Below are positions 16,509-27,064 of a DNA stretch of 64,000 nt, in pieces. How positions within the stretch are numbered: position 1 is the first letter of the stretch; each line of letters opens with the position of its first letter. Origin of the DNA: Aromatoleum toluclasticum ATCC 700605 (GTDB lineage Bacteria > Pseudomonadota > Gammaproteobacteria > Burkholderiales > Rhodocyclaceae); contig NZ_KB899496.1 of the NCBI RefSeq assembly GCF_000378245.1, positions 248,001 through 312,000 of the forward strand. Reading direction: 5' to 3'. Both the position numbers and the translations under genes were made by a program. Under the pieces are notes generated by a model. It saw only the letters and a list, made by a program, of their open reading frames with translations. It did not search any database and was not told where the DNA came from.

Positions 16509-17621
16509 ATGCCCCATCGCGTCCTGAATGTCCCGCAGTACGGGATGCTCGAGGCCTACGAGGCCCAACTCGCTGCTCGCGGATACAAGTCGGATCCGGA
16601 GCAGCGCACCGCTGCACAGCGATTGCAGACGCTTTATACCGATCTCGTCGGGTTCAAGGCGGCTCGGCGTAACACCCTGCGCAAGCTTTTTACGCGACCG
16701 CAGTTGCCGCGTAGCGTGTATTTCTGGGGTGGAGTGGGGCGCGGAAAGAGCTTCCTGATGGATTGCTTTTACGATTCGGTGCCTTATCAGCGCAAGCGCC
16801 GGGTGCACTTCCATGCCTTCATGCAGGAGGTGCAGAACGACCTGAGGCAATTCAACAACGAGCCGGATCCCCTGCAGCGCGTTGCAGATCGCGTTGCCAA
16901 GGAAACGCGGCTATTGTGTTTCGACGAGTTTCACGTGTCCGACATCGCCGATGCGATGATTCTCGGGCGCCTGCTCGATGCGCTGTTCGCGCGCGGGGTC
17001 ATCTTCGTGATGACATCGAACTATCCGCCGGACGGGCTCTATCCGAACGGCTTGCAGCGCATCAACTTCCTGCCGACGATCGAGATGATCAAGCGGCGCT
17101 TCGACGTCTTCGAGCTCGATCACGGTACCGATTACCGCTTGCGAACCCTCGAACAGATGGAGATCTACCTCGTGCCGGCCGACGAGGCGGCGCAGCGCAA
17201 GATGCGCGATGATTTCTATCATCTGGCTGCAAGTGAGCCGGCTGCTGGGGAGATAGATCTGTTCGAGCGCGGGCTGCCGGTTCTCGGTCATGCGACCGGC
17301 GTGATCTGGTTCGATTTCGCGACCCTCTGCGGCGGCCCCCGCTCGCAGAATGATTATCTCGAGATCGCCCGGGAACACCATACATTGATCCTGTCGGGAA
17401 TCCCGCGCATGAACGCGGGCAGCGCCTCGGAAGCGCGGCGTTTCACCTGGCTGATCGACGTGTTGTACGACTACCGGGTGAAACTGATCGCCAGCGCCGA
17501 GGTCGACGCTGCGGAGCTCTACACTCAGGGGCACAACGCGCATGAATTCGTCCGCACGGTAAGCCGCCTGATCGAGATGCGCAGCCGTGAATACCTTGCG
17601 CTGGGTCACCGCGCAGATTGA
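16509..17621 (+). CDS. zapE: Cell division protein ZapE (AFG1-like ATPase)
   Basis: AAA-type P-loop ATPase of the AFG1/LACE1 family; in E. coli ZapE acts on the FtsZ ring during growth under stress. The 370-aa product has Walker A GGVGRGKSFLMD (about residues 75-86), a HFHAFMQEVQNDL segment, Walker B LLCFDEFHVSDIADAM, the sensor-like VMTSNYPPDGLYPNGLQR and a C-terminal TWLIDVLYDYRVKL with HEFVRTVSRLIEM. The Met at 16509 begins the family match; the upstream in-frame extension overlaps lpdA and is not real. Downstream, the helicase gene begins 37 bases after its stop. Confidence 0.93.
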   Translation: MPHRVLNVPQYGMLEAYEAQLAARGYKSDPEQRTAAQRLQTLYTDLVGFKAARRNTLRKLFTRPQLPRSVYFWGGVGRGKSFLMDCFYDSVPYQRKRRVHFHAFMQEVQNDLRQFNNEPDPLQRVADRVAKETRLLCFDEFHVSDIADAMILGRLLDALFARGVIFVMTSNYPPDGLYPNGLQRINFLPTIEMIKRRFDVFELDHGTDYRLRTLEQMEIYLVPADEAAQRKMRDDFYHLAASEPAAGEIDLFERGLPVLGHATGVIWFDFATLCGGPRSQNDYLEIAREHHTLILSGIPRMNAGSASEARRFTWLIDVLYDYRVKLIASAEVDAAELYTQGHNAHEFVRTVSRLIEMRSREYLALGHRAD

Positions 17622-17658
17622 GCCCGAGACCGGCCAATCCGGGAGCCGTGGATCAACG

Positions 17659-19614
17659 ATGACCGATCTGGAAACCGCATTTTCGCCGGACGGCCCCCTC
17701 GCAGCGGCGATTCCGTCGTTTCGCCCGCGACCGCAGCAGCTCGAGATGGCCAGCCACATCGCGGATGCGCTGCGGGAAAACCGCGTTCTGGTGGCCGAGG
17801 CTGGCACCGGCACGGGAAAGACTTTTGCCTATCTTGTACCTGCGTTGCTCTCTCGCGGAAAGGTCATCCTCTCCACCGGGACCAAGACGCTGCAGGACCA
17901 GCTTTTCAATCGTGACCTCCCGAACATTCGGGCTGCCCTGAAGGTTCCCGTCACGATCGCGCTGCTTAAGGGGCGCGCGAATTACGTATGTCCCTACCAT
18001 CTGGAGCGCAATGCGCGCGACGGGCGTTTCCTCACAGCGCAGGACGCGGCGGATCTGCGCGCGATCGCGCGATTTGCCAAGGTCACCCAGAGCGGTGACA
18101 AGGCCGAATGCAGCGAAGTGCGGGAGGATTCGCCCGCGTGGTTTGCTGCGACATCGACGCGAGACAACTGCCTGGGGCAGGAGTGTCCCGATGTGAAGGA
18201 ATGTTTTGTCCTGGCTGCCCGGCGCGCGGCGATGGATGCGGACGTGGTGGTGGTTAATCACCACCTCTTCTTCGCCGATGTGATGTTGCGCGACGAAGGG
18301 ATGGGGGAGTTGCTGCCGTCCTGCAACGCGGTGATCTTCGACGAGGCCCACCAGCTTCCAGAAACCGCCAGCCTGTTTTTTGGCGAGAGCGTGTCTACGT
18401 CGCAAATCCTCGAACTCGCGCGCGACACGCGATCGGAAACCCTCGCCGGCGCACGTGACTGCCGGGATCTCATCGACGCCACGCGCGCGCTGGAGAAGGC
18501 GGCGCGGGATTTCCGACTGGCCTTCGGAAGCGACCCCGCGCGTCTCTCGGCGGCACAGGTTGCCGCGCTGCCGGATTTCGAAAAGAGCCTCGATGCGCTG
18601 AACGGTGAAATCGACTCATTCGCCGCGATCCTCGAAACGCAGGCCGAACGCAGCGAAGGGCTCGCGAATTGCCTGCGCCGCACGGCCGAGATCGGCGAGC
18701 GGCTTGTCCGGTGGCGCTCGCCGGACGCGGGGGAGTTCATCCGCTGGGTCGAGGTGTTTCCACAGTCGGCGGCGCTCAATGCGACGCCGCTCCATGTTTC
18801 GGGCGTTTTTCGGCGCCAGCTGGAGAGCCATCCCCGGGCATGGATTTTCACGTCGGCTACGCTGGCTGTCGGGCAGAACTTCACGCATTACTGCAACGAG
18901 ATGGGGCTGAGCTGGATCGAGCCGCCACCGGTCACCGCCGTATGGGGGAGTCCCTTCGACTACGAGAAGCAGGCGCTGCTGTATGCGCCGTCCGGAATGC
19001 CCGATCCGAACCACCCGGAGTACCCAGAGGCCGTTGCGCGCGTCGCCTTGCCCCTGATTCGCGCCGCGCGCGGGCGGACCTTCGTGCTGTGCACATCCCT
19101 GCGCGCAATGAAGCGCATCCATGGACTGATCTCCGACGGGTTGGAGCGCGCAGGGGAAAAACTGCCCCTGCTGTTGCAGGGCGAGGGGTCGCGCAGCGAG
19201 TTGCTCGATCGGTTCCGGCGGCTGGGAAACGCGGTTCTCGTGGCGAGCCAGAGCTTCTGGGAGGGTGTCGACGTACCCGGCGACGCCTTGTCCGTGGTCG
19301 TCATCGACAAGCTGCCCTTCGCTCCGCCGGACGATCCCGTGCTCGCTGCGCGGGTGGAGCATCTGCAGAAGAGCGGGCACAATCCGTTCATGCACTACCA
19401 GTTGCCGCGCGCGGTGATCAACATGAAGCAGGGGGCCGGTCGCCTGATTCGCAGCGAGCGCGATCTGGGTGTGCTGTGCATCTGCGACCCGCGGATGATC
19501 GACAAGCAATATGGCAAGATCGTCTGGCGAAGCCTGCCACCGATGCGGCGAACCCGCGCGGAAGCGGAGGCCGTCGCCTTCCTCGAGCAACTCCCGCCCC
19601 CGGGCTGGGTTTGA
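17659..19614 (+). CDS. DinG/YoaA-type Fe-S DNA helicase
   Basis: Superfamily 2 XPD-like helicase of 651 aa, expected to unwind DNA 5' to 3' in repair or at replication conflicts. Walker A is EAGTGTGKT (residues 47-55) and the DEAH box FDEAHQLPE (about 227-235). Four Cys typical of the Fe-S domain lie between them (C111 in YVCPYH, then C171, C176, C182 in NCLGQECPDVKECF). C-terminal helicase motifs include SQSFWEGVDVPGD and MKQGAGRLIRSERD. No N-terminal exonuclease domain is present, which favours YoaA-like over exonuclease-fused DinG. The start MTDLETAF is chosen since the longer in-frame form overlaps zapE. Confidence 0.92.
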   Translation: MTDLETAFSPDGPLAAAIPSFRPRPQQLEMASHIADALRENRVLVAEAGTGTGKTFAYLVPALLSRGKVILSTGTKTLQDQLFNRDLPNIRAALKVPVTIALLKGRANYVCPYHLERNARDGRFLTAQDAADLRAIARFAKVTQSGDKAECSEVREDSPAWFAATSTRDNCLGQECPDVKECFVLAARRAAMDADVVVVNHHLFFADVMLRDEGMGELLPSCNAVIFDEAHQLPETASLFFGESVSTSQILELARDTRSETLAGARDCRDLIDATRALEKAARDFRLAFGSDPARLSAAQVAALPDFEKSLDALNGEIDSFAAILETQAERSEGLANCLRRTAEIGERLVRWRSPDAGEFIRWVEVFPQSAALNATPLHVSGVFRRQLESHPRAWIFTSATLAVGQNFTHYCNEMGLSWIEPPPVTAVWGSPFDYEKQALLYAPSGMPDPNHPEYPEAVARVALPLIRAARGRTFVLCTSLRAMKRIHGLISDGLERAGEKLPLLLQGEGSRSELLDRFRRLGNAVLVASQSFWEGVDVPGDALSVVVIDKLPFAPPDDPVLAARVEHLQKSGHNPFMHYQLPRAVINMKQGAGRLIRSERDLGVLCICDPRMIDKQYGKIVWRSLPPMRRTRAEAEAVAFLEQLPPPGWV

Positions 19615-19638
19615 TTTGCTTTCGACCCGAGAACACAC

Positions 19639-20973
19639 ATGACTGCGATATCGGCACTGGCAAGAGACCCACTCATCCAGGCGATCGCGGAGGGGGACTG
19701 CGAGGACATCGTCGAACGCATGAATCGCGGCTGCCAGTGCGTCTCGCTCGATCACGCCCGTTTGAAGGCCGAGCTCGAACGCGATCCGCGCGACGGAGCC
19801 TTGCTCTCGACGATCAATGCGACCCGGCCCCACCTTTTTGCAGACTCCGTCGCGTTCGTTGCCGAGCGGCATCTCGAGGCCGCTGCTGCAGTCGTCGAGG
19901 CGGTGGAGCGCGTCGCCGGCTTGCCGGGCTGGCAGTCCGCGGTGCTGCAGCACGCGCCAGCAAGCGCGCGCATCGATTGCGCGGCGAGCGGAGTGTTTCT
20001 CGGCTTCGACTTCCATCTCGCGGCGGATGGTCCGCGACTCATCGAGATCAACACCAATGCCGGCGGCGGATTGCTGAACGTCGCCCTTGCCCGCGCGCAG
20101 CGCGCATGCTGCGCCGAAGTGGTGCCCTTGGCGTCCCGGGGCGAGGAAGACCCGGAGCGCGCTTTTTTCGAAATGTTCGCTTCCGAGTGGCGCGCGGTCC
20201 GCGGCGACGCACCGCTGCGCACGGTTGCGATCGTCGACCGCGATCCGCAGGACCAGTATCTCCTGCCCGAATTCCTGCTGTTCCAGCGCCTGTTCGAGCG
20301 CCACGGGCTGAAAGCGTGGATTTGCGATCCGGCCGCACTGTGCTTTGTCGGGGGGCGGCTCGTGCTCGATGGTGAAGAGGTGGACCTCGTGTATAACCGG
20401 CTCACCGATTTCAGCCTCGACGAGCCCGCCTCGGCGGCGCTTGCAGCGGCGTGGCACGAACAGGCTGCAGTGATCACGCCACACCCGCGCGCACATGCGC
20501 TGTATGCGGACAAGGGCAATCTTGCGCTGCTGTGCGACGACGATTTCCTGCGCTCGCTGGGCGTAGACACCACGACACGAGACACCCTTGTGAAAGGCAT
20601 TCCGCGCACGGTGCGCGTGCGGGCGGAGGATGGCGATTCACTGTGGAAGCACCGGCGCGAGCTGTTCTTCAAGCCCGAGACGGGTTTCGGCAGCCGCGCC
20701 GCGTACCGTGGGGACAAGCTCACCCGCAGCGTCTTCGCGAGCATACTTGCAGGCGACTACATCGCTCAGGAGCTCGTTCCCCCGAGCGCCCGGCGCCTGT
20801 CCGTGGAGGGCGTGGCGACCGATCTCAAGATGGACCTGCGGCTCTACGCCTTTCGAGGTGCGGTGCAATTGGCGGCCGCGCGCCTGTACCGGGGGCAGAC
20901 GACCAACTTCCGCACGCCGGGGGGCGGTTTTGCAACGGTCGTCGCCTTGCCGTGCGCGCAACGCGGTGCTTGA
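19639..20973 (+). CDS. Uncharacterised protein, ATP-grasp-like
   Basis: A 444-aa protein that I do not recognise as a named enzyme. Several segments resemble ATP-grasp ligases of the glutathione synthetase sort: RLIEINTNAGGGLLNVAL (an acidic metal/nucleotide loop), VDLVYNRLTDFSLDE, LFFKPETGFGSRAAYRG (a Lys-containing loop), YIAQELVPP, and a C-terminal LKMDLRLYAF with LYRGQTTNFRTPGGGFATVV. The central VAIVDRDPQDQYLLPEF may be a Rossmann-like strand. The order of these motifs suggests peptide-bond- or amide-forming activity on an unknown substrate. It begins 24 bases after the helicase gene and ends 38 bases before mobB, so it could share a transcript with either. No signal peptide or membrane segment. 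Confidence 0.7.
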   Translation: MTAISALARDPLIQAIAEGDCEDIVERMNRGCQCVSLDHARLKAELERDPRDGALLSTINATRPHLFADSVAFVAERHLEAAAAVVEAVERVAGLPGWQSAVLQHAPASARIDCAASGVFLGFDFHLAADGPRLIEINTNAGGGLLNVALARAQRACCAEVVPLASRGEEDPERAFFEMFASEWRAVRGDAPLRTVAIVDRDPQDQYLLPEFLLFQRLFERHGLKAWICDPAALCFVGGRLVLDGEEVDLVYNRLTDFSLDEPASAALAAAWHEQAAVITPHPRAHALYADKGNLALLCDDDFLRSLGVDTTTRDTLVKGIPRTVRVRAEDGDSLWKHRRELFFKPETGFGSRAAYRGDKLTRSVFASILAGDYIAQELVPPSARRLSVEGVATDLKMDLRLYAFRGAVQLAAARLYRGQTTNFRTPGGGFATVVALPCAQRGA

Positions 20974-21011
20974 GTTATTCTTCCTTTCCGCCAACGCAAG
21001 ACGCCAACACG

Positions 21012-21512
21012 ATGATCGTATTCGGTATCGCCGGCTGGTCCGGCTCGGGCAAGACGACCCTGATCGAAACACTGATTCCCGGCTTCTCCGCCCGCGGACT
21101 CACCGTGTCGGTGATCAAGCACGCACACCACGGGTTCGATCTCGACAAACCGGGCAAGGACTCATATCGCCACCGGGAGGCGGGAGCGAGCCAGGTGCTT
21201 ATGCTTTCGAACGACCGCTGGGCCTTGATGCATGAGTTGAGGGGCGCTCCGGAGCCCACGCTGGAAGAGCAGCTGCGCGTCTTGTCGCCATGCGACATCG
21301 TGCTGATCGAGGGGTTCAAGGCCGCGCCGGTGCCGAAGATCGAAGTTCATCGCCCTGCGCATGGCAAGCCGCCCCTGTGGCAGGAAAATCCCCATGTTGT
21401 CGCGGTCGCTACGGACGTTCCGCTGGACTGCCCCGTGCCCGTCCTGCCGCTCAACGAACCCGACGAAATCGTCCAGTTCATCATCGAATACGCAGCCCGT
21501 CATGAATCCTGA
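21012..21512 (+). CDS. mobB: Molybdopterin-guanine dinucleotide biosynthesis adaptor MobB
   Basis: GTP-binding adaptor (166 aa) that assists conversion of molybdopterin to its dinucleotide form. Walker A GWSGSGKTTL lies at residues 8-17, followed by VIKHAHHGFDLDKPGKDS, a conserved MobB segment, and CDIVLIEGFK. The start at 21012 begins exactly at the first beta strand. It overlaps moeA by 11 bases. Members of this family near moeA support the cofactor-maturation role. Confidence 0.94.
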   Translation: MIVFGIAGWSGSGKTTLIETLIPGFSARGLTVSVIKHAHHGFDLDKPGKDSYRHREAGASQVLMLSNDRWALMHELRGAPEPTLEEQLRVLSPCDIVLIEGFKAAPVPKIEVHRPAHGKPPLWQENPHVVAVATDVPLDCPVPVLPLNEPDEIVQFIIEYAARHES

Positions 21513-22707
21513 CATGCTTTCGTTTGACGACGCGCTTGCGACCCTGCTGGCGAAAGTCCGGCCGATCCGCGAGATGGAGATGGTCGACACGCTCGTGGCG
21601 AGTGGGCGCGTGCTCGCGGCCGATGTCCGCTCCCCGATCGCGGTGCCCGCACTCGATACGTCGATGATGGACGGCTACGCGCTGCGCACGTGTGACGTCG
21701 TGGCGGCCGGAGCGCGTCTGCCGATATCCCAACGCATACCGGCGGGCAGCGTGGGGACCACGCTGCAGCCCGGTACTGCGGCACGCATCTTTACCGGCGC
21801 ACCGTTGCCGCCGGGAGCTGACGCGGTCGTGATGCAGGAACTGTGCGAGCATGCCGGTGACGACGTGATCGTCAATCATGCTCCCCGCGCCGGCGAGGCG
21901 ATGCGCGCCGCCGGCAGTGAAATTGCAGCCGGTGATGTGGTCCTGCCCGCGGCCACGCGCGTGCGCGCCCAGGAGATCGGACTGGCCGCGTCGGTCGGTG
22001 TCGCCCAGCTCGCAGTCTTACGGCGGATGCGGGTTGCGCTCTTTTCCACCGGCGACGAACTCGTGATGCCGGGTGACCCGCTGCCGCCCGGCGGCGTTTA
22101 TAACTCCAACCGCTTTCAGCTGCGCGTGCTTCTCGAACAGCTGGGCTGCGCCGTGACCGACTTCGGCATCGTTCCCGATCGGCTGGATGCGACGCGTGCG
22201 GTGCTGCGCGAGGCGGCGGAAGGTCACGACCTGATCCTGACCAGCGGGGGCGTATCGGTCGGGGAGGAAGATCACGTCAAGCCTGCGGTGCAAGCCGAGG
22301 GCTCCCTGGATCTGTGGAAGATTGCGATGAAGCCCGGTAAACCGCTTGCCTACGGTCAGGTGGGTAGCGCGGCCTTCATCGGCCTGCCCGGCAATCCCGT
22401 GTCCAGTTTCGTCACTTTTCTGCTGATGGTCCGCCCCTTCATCCTCGCCACGCAGGGAGCCGCCGCGGTGATTCCCAAGGCGCTGACGCTGCGGGCCGAT
22501 TTCGACTGGCCGCGACCCGACCGGCGGCGCGAATTCCTTCGCGCGTGCATCAACGATTCGGGTGGCGTGGAGATCCACGGCAACCAGGGCGCTGCAGCGC
22601 TGTCTTCCATCGTGTGGGCCGAGGGGCTGGCCGACGTGCCAGCCGATACCCCCATCCGAAAGGGTGAGATGATCCGTTTTTTGCCATACGGCCAACTGCT
22701 TTACTGA
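21502..22707 (+). CDS. moeA: Molybdopterin molybdenumtransferase
   Basis: Inserts molybdate into adenylylated molybdopterin to make Moco. The 401-aa protein has the MoeA pattern: the LDTSMMDGYALR active-site segment (about residues 53-64), RIPAGS, ARIFTGAPLPPGADAVVMQE, FSTGDELVMPGDPL, ILTSGGVSVGEEDHVK, and IGLPGNPVSSFVTF in the nucleotide-binding domain. The ATG lies inside the mobB end, indicating coupling. The operon continues into moaD four bases later. Confidence 0.96.
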   Translation: MNPDMLSFDDALATLLAKVRPIREMEMVDTLVASGRVLAADVRSPIAVPALDTSMMDGYALRTCDVVAAGARLPISQRIPAGSVGTTLQPGTAARIFTGAPLPPGADAVVMQELCEHAGDDVIVNHAPRAGEAMRAAGSEIAAGDVVLPAATRVRAQEIGLAASVGVAQLAVLRRMRVALFSTGDELVMPGDPLPPGGVYNSNRFQLRVLLEQLGCAVTDFGIVPDRLDATRAVLREAAEGHDLILTSGGVSVGEEDHVKPAVQAEGSLDLWKIAMKPGKPLAYGQVGSAAFIGLPGNPVSSFVTFLLMVRPFILATQGAAAVIPKALTLRADFDWPRPDRRREFLRACINDSGGVEIHGNQGAAALSSIVWAEGLADVPADTPIRKGEMIRFLPYGQLLY

Positions 22708-22711
22708 CACC

Positions 22712-22966
22712 ATGACCGTCAAGATCCTTTACTTTGCCTCGCTCAAGGAAGTACTCGGATGCACCGAGGAGAGCTTCGTCCTCCCCTCGGGCGTATCGAC
22801 GGTCGGTGAACTGCGCTCCTTCCTTGCCGACCGTGGCGAGAAGTGGAAGGCACTCGGCGAGGGGCGAAACGTCCGCGCGGCGCGCAACCAGCGCATGGCG
22901 GCGCCGGCCGACCCCGTGTTGCCCGGCGACGAGATTGCCTTCTTTCCCCCGGTGACGGGAGGCTGA
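22712..22966 (+). CDS. moaD: Molybdopterin synthase sulfur carrier subunit
   Basis: Ubiquitin-fold sulfur carrier (84 aa) whose C-terminal Gly-Gly (PPVTGG) is thiocarboxylated and donates sulfur to precursor Z. It shows VKILYFASLKEVLG at the N-terminus, RAARNQRMA and the LPGDEIAFFPPVTGG end. Located between moeA and its partner moaE. Confidence 0.95.
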   Translation: MTVKILYFASLKEVLGCTEESFVLPSGVSTVGELRSFLADRGEKWKALGEGRNVRAARNQRMAAPADPVLPGDEIAFFPPVTGG

Positions 22967-22969
22967 ATC

Positions 22970-23437
22970 ATGACGGTGAGTGTGCAGGCTGAAGACTTCG
23001 ACGTCGGTGCGGAAATCGCGGCCTTGTCGGCCGGACGCAACGAAGTCGGTGCCGTCGCGACCTTCCTCGGTCTGGTGCGCGACGTGAGCGGCGGGTCAAG
23101 CGTCGGCGCGATGACGCTCGAGCACTATCCGGGAATGACGGAGGCCTCGCTCGAGGAGATCGTCGTGCAGGCGCGCGCGCGTTGGTCGCTGTACGCCGTC
23201 AGGGTCATACATCGGTTCGGGCGGCTGGAGCCCGGCGACCGGATCGTGTTCGTCGGCGTCGCCGGCGCCCACAGGGGGGAGACCTTCGCAGCATGCGAAT
23301 TCATCATGGACTACCTGAAAACGCGTGCGCCGTTCTGGAAGCTCGAAGAGACGCCCGAAGGGGCGCGCTGGGTCGATGCCCGCGACAGCGACGACTCTGC
23401 TGCGGCACGCTGGGAGCAGGGCGGCCGCCAGGCTTAG
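22970..23437 (+). CDS. moaE: Molybdopterin synthase catalytic subunit
   Basis: Large subunit (155 aa) that converts precursor Z to molybdopterin using MoaD thiocarboxylate. Diagnostic motifs are GAVATFLGLVRD, LEHYPGMTEASLEEI, HRFGRLEPGDRIVFVGVAGAH split around the dimer interface, and FIMDYLKTRAPFWKLEE with the active-site Lys residues. Last gene of mobB-moeA-moaD-moaE; a bidirectional terminator follows. Confidence 0.96.
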   Translation: MTVSVQAEDFDVGAEIAALSAGRNEVGAVATFLGLVRDVSGGSSVGAMTLEHYPGMTEASLEEIVVQARARWSLYAVRVIHRFGRLEPGDRIVFVGVAGAHRGETFAACEFIMDYLKTRAPFWKLEETPEGARWVDARDSDDSAAARWEQGGRQA

Positions 23438-23454
23438 CCCACCACCCGGAAATG

Positions 23455-23482
23455 AAAACGGCGCCCGCGGGCGCCGTTTTTC
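23455..23482. terminator. Bidirectional terminator between moaE and phasin genes
   Basis: Perfect 12-bp arms AAAACGGCGCCC / GGGCGCCGTTTT (23455-23466, 23469-23480) around a GC centre. T-rich tails on both strands serve the two convergent units. Confidence 0.88.
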
Positions 23483-23497
23483 TTCGCGAGGGCTGGA

Positions 23498-23995
23498 TTA
23501 CTTCTTGCCCTGCTGCGTGAAGAGCTGGAAGGCCTCGGTCGAGGCACGGCTCATCTGTTCGAAGGCTGCACGCGTCGTGTCCATCGCGTTCTGGATTGCG
23601 GACATGGCGTTCTGGTCGGTGATGGGCATGCCCGAGAACATCTTCTGCATCGATTCGAACACGTCCTTGCTGCCGGTCGACAGTTGCTCGCCGACGAGCT
23701 TGCCGACCTCGGCCTGGGTGCGGCTGGCCAGCTCCGCCATTTCGCGGGCACAGGCAAGCATCTTCTCGGTTGCGCTCTGGGTGTAGTGCGAGCGCAGCTC
23801 CAGAACTTCCTTCGGATCCTTGGCCGAGGAGAGAGCCTTGGCGTTCTGCACACCCTCTTCGAAGAGGCTCTTGGCCGTCGCGACCTGGAGCTCCATGATG
23901 CGCTGCGAGTTCTCGATCGACATCTGCGCCAGGCGCATCGCCGCTTCGAAGTTCTTCTTCTGGATTTCGTTGAACTGTTCTTGCTTGATCGCCAT
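23498..23995 (-). CDS. Phasin family protein
   Basis: Polyhydroxyalkanoate granule-associated protein of 165 aa, coating PHB granules in the cytoplasm. It starts MAIKQEQFNEIQKKNFEAAM and is almost wholly amphipathic helix, with the family segments ENSQRIMELQVATAKSLFE, KDPKEVLELRSHY and a Gln/Lys-rich end. GGAGGA nine bases upstream supports the start. It stands alone, divergent from clpB over a 279-bp gap, and converges on moaE. Its presence implies that the organism stores polyhydroxyalkanoate. Confidence 0.92.
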   Translation of the reverse strand: MAIKQEQFNEIQKKNFEAAMRLAQMSIENSQRIMELQVATAKSLFEEGVQNAKALSSAKDPKEVLELRSHYTQSATEKMLACAREMAELASRTQAEVGKLVGEQLSTGSKDVFESMQKMFSGMPITDQNAMSAIQNAMDTTRAAFEQMSRASTEAFQLFTQQGKK

Positions 23996-24212
23996 GTTCT
24001 TCCTCCACGAGCGCTGAAAAATTATCGAGGCCGCTGGTGCCTCCGGTGAATTCTTTCAACATAGCACGTCTGACAGGATGTAGCCGTACCAGTGAAAGCT
24101 TATCCGGGCCATTGGAGCACGAATGCTGCGACGCAGCAAGAGTGCCGATGCCGAATTTGGGGGCAAGCGCGTGACGGCCGACCATAATGGAGCGTATCCC
24201 GGTGGTCTGAAG

Positions 24213-24240
24213 GTTGAATTGCCCGGCGAAGGCCCCATAT
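24213..24240 (+). promoter_or_regulatory. Heat-shock (sigma-32) promoter of clpB
   Basis: GTTGAA (24213-24218), 14 bases, then CCCCATAT (24233-24240) closely match the sigma-32 consensus CTTGAA-N13-17-CCCCATnT. It lies 35 bases before the clpB ATG, as expected for a heat-shock chaperone. Confidence 0.8.
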
Positions 24241-24274
24241 CTCGGTCAACCCCAATCGGATAACGGATGGTCCC

Positions 24275-26854
<2,580 letters not shown>

Positions 26855-26969
26855 CCGGTTCCGCACTCGCTGCGGGAGGGGCAAGGGCTTCCCCGCGGTT
26901 CTGCGCCAATCGGAAGGCCTTGATGCGCATCGAGAATGGCGTAGGCTGCACGCCGGGGATGCATCGCGT

Positions 26970-26999
26970 TTGGCCTGCCGGCCCGCGCGATGCGATAAT
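26970..26999 (+). promoter_or_regulatory. Promoter of ppiD
   Basis: TTGGCC (26970-26975), an 18-bp spacer and GATAAT (26994-26999) form a sigma-70 promoter in the 210-bp gap after clpB. The leader carries the inverted repeat AGGCGGCG-GA-CGCCGCCT (27013-27030). Confidence 0.6.
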
Positions 27000-27064
27000 C
27001 CTCGCCTTATGCAGGCGGCGGACGCCGCCTTCGCTTACCCCCAGGGAATACACGGAAGCCAACG

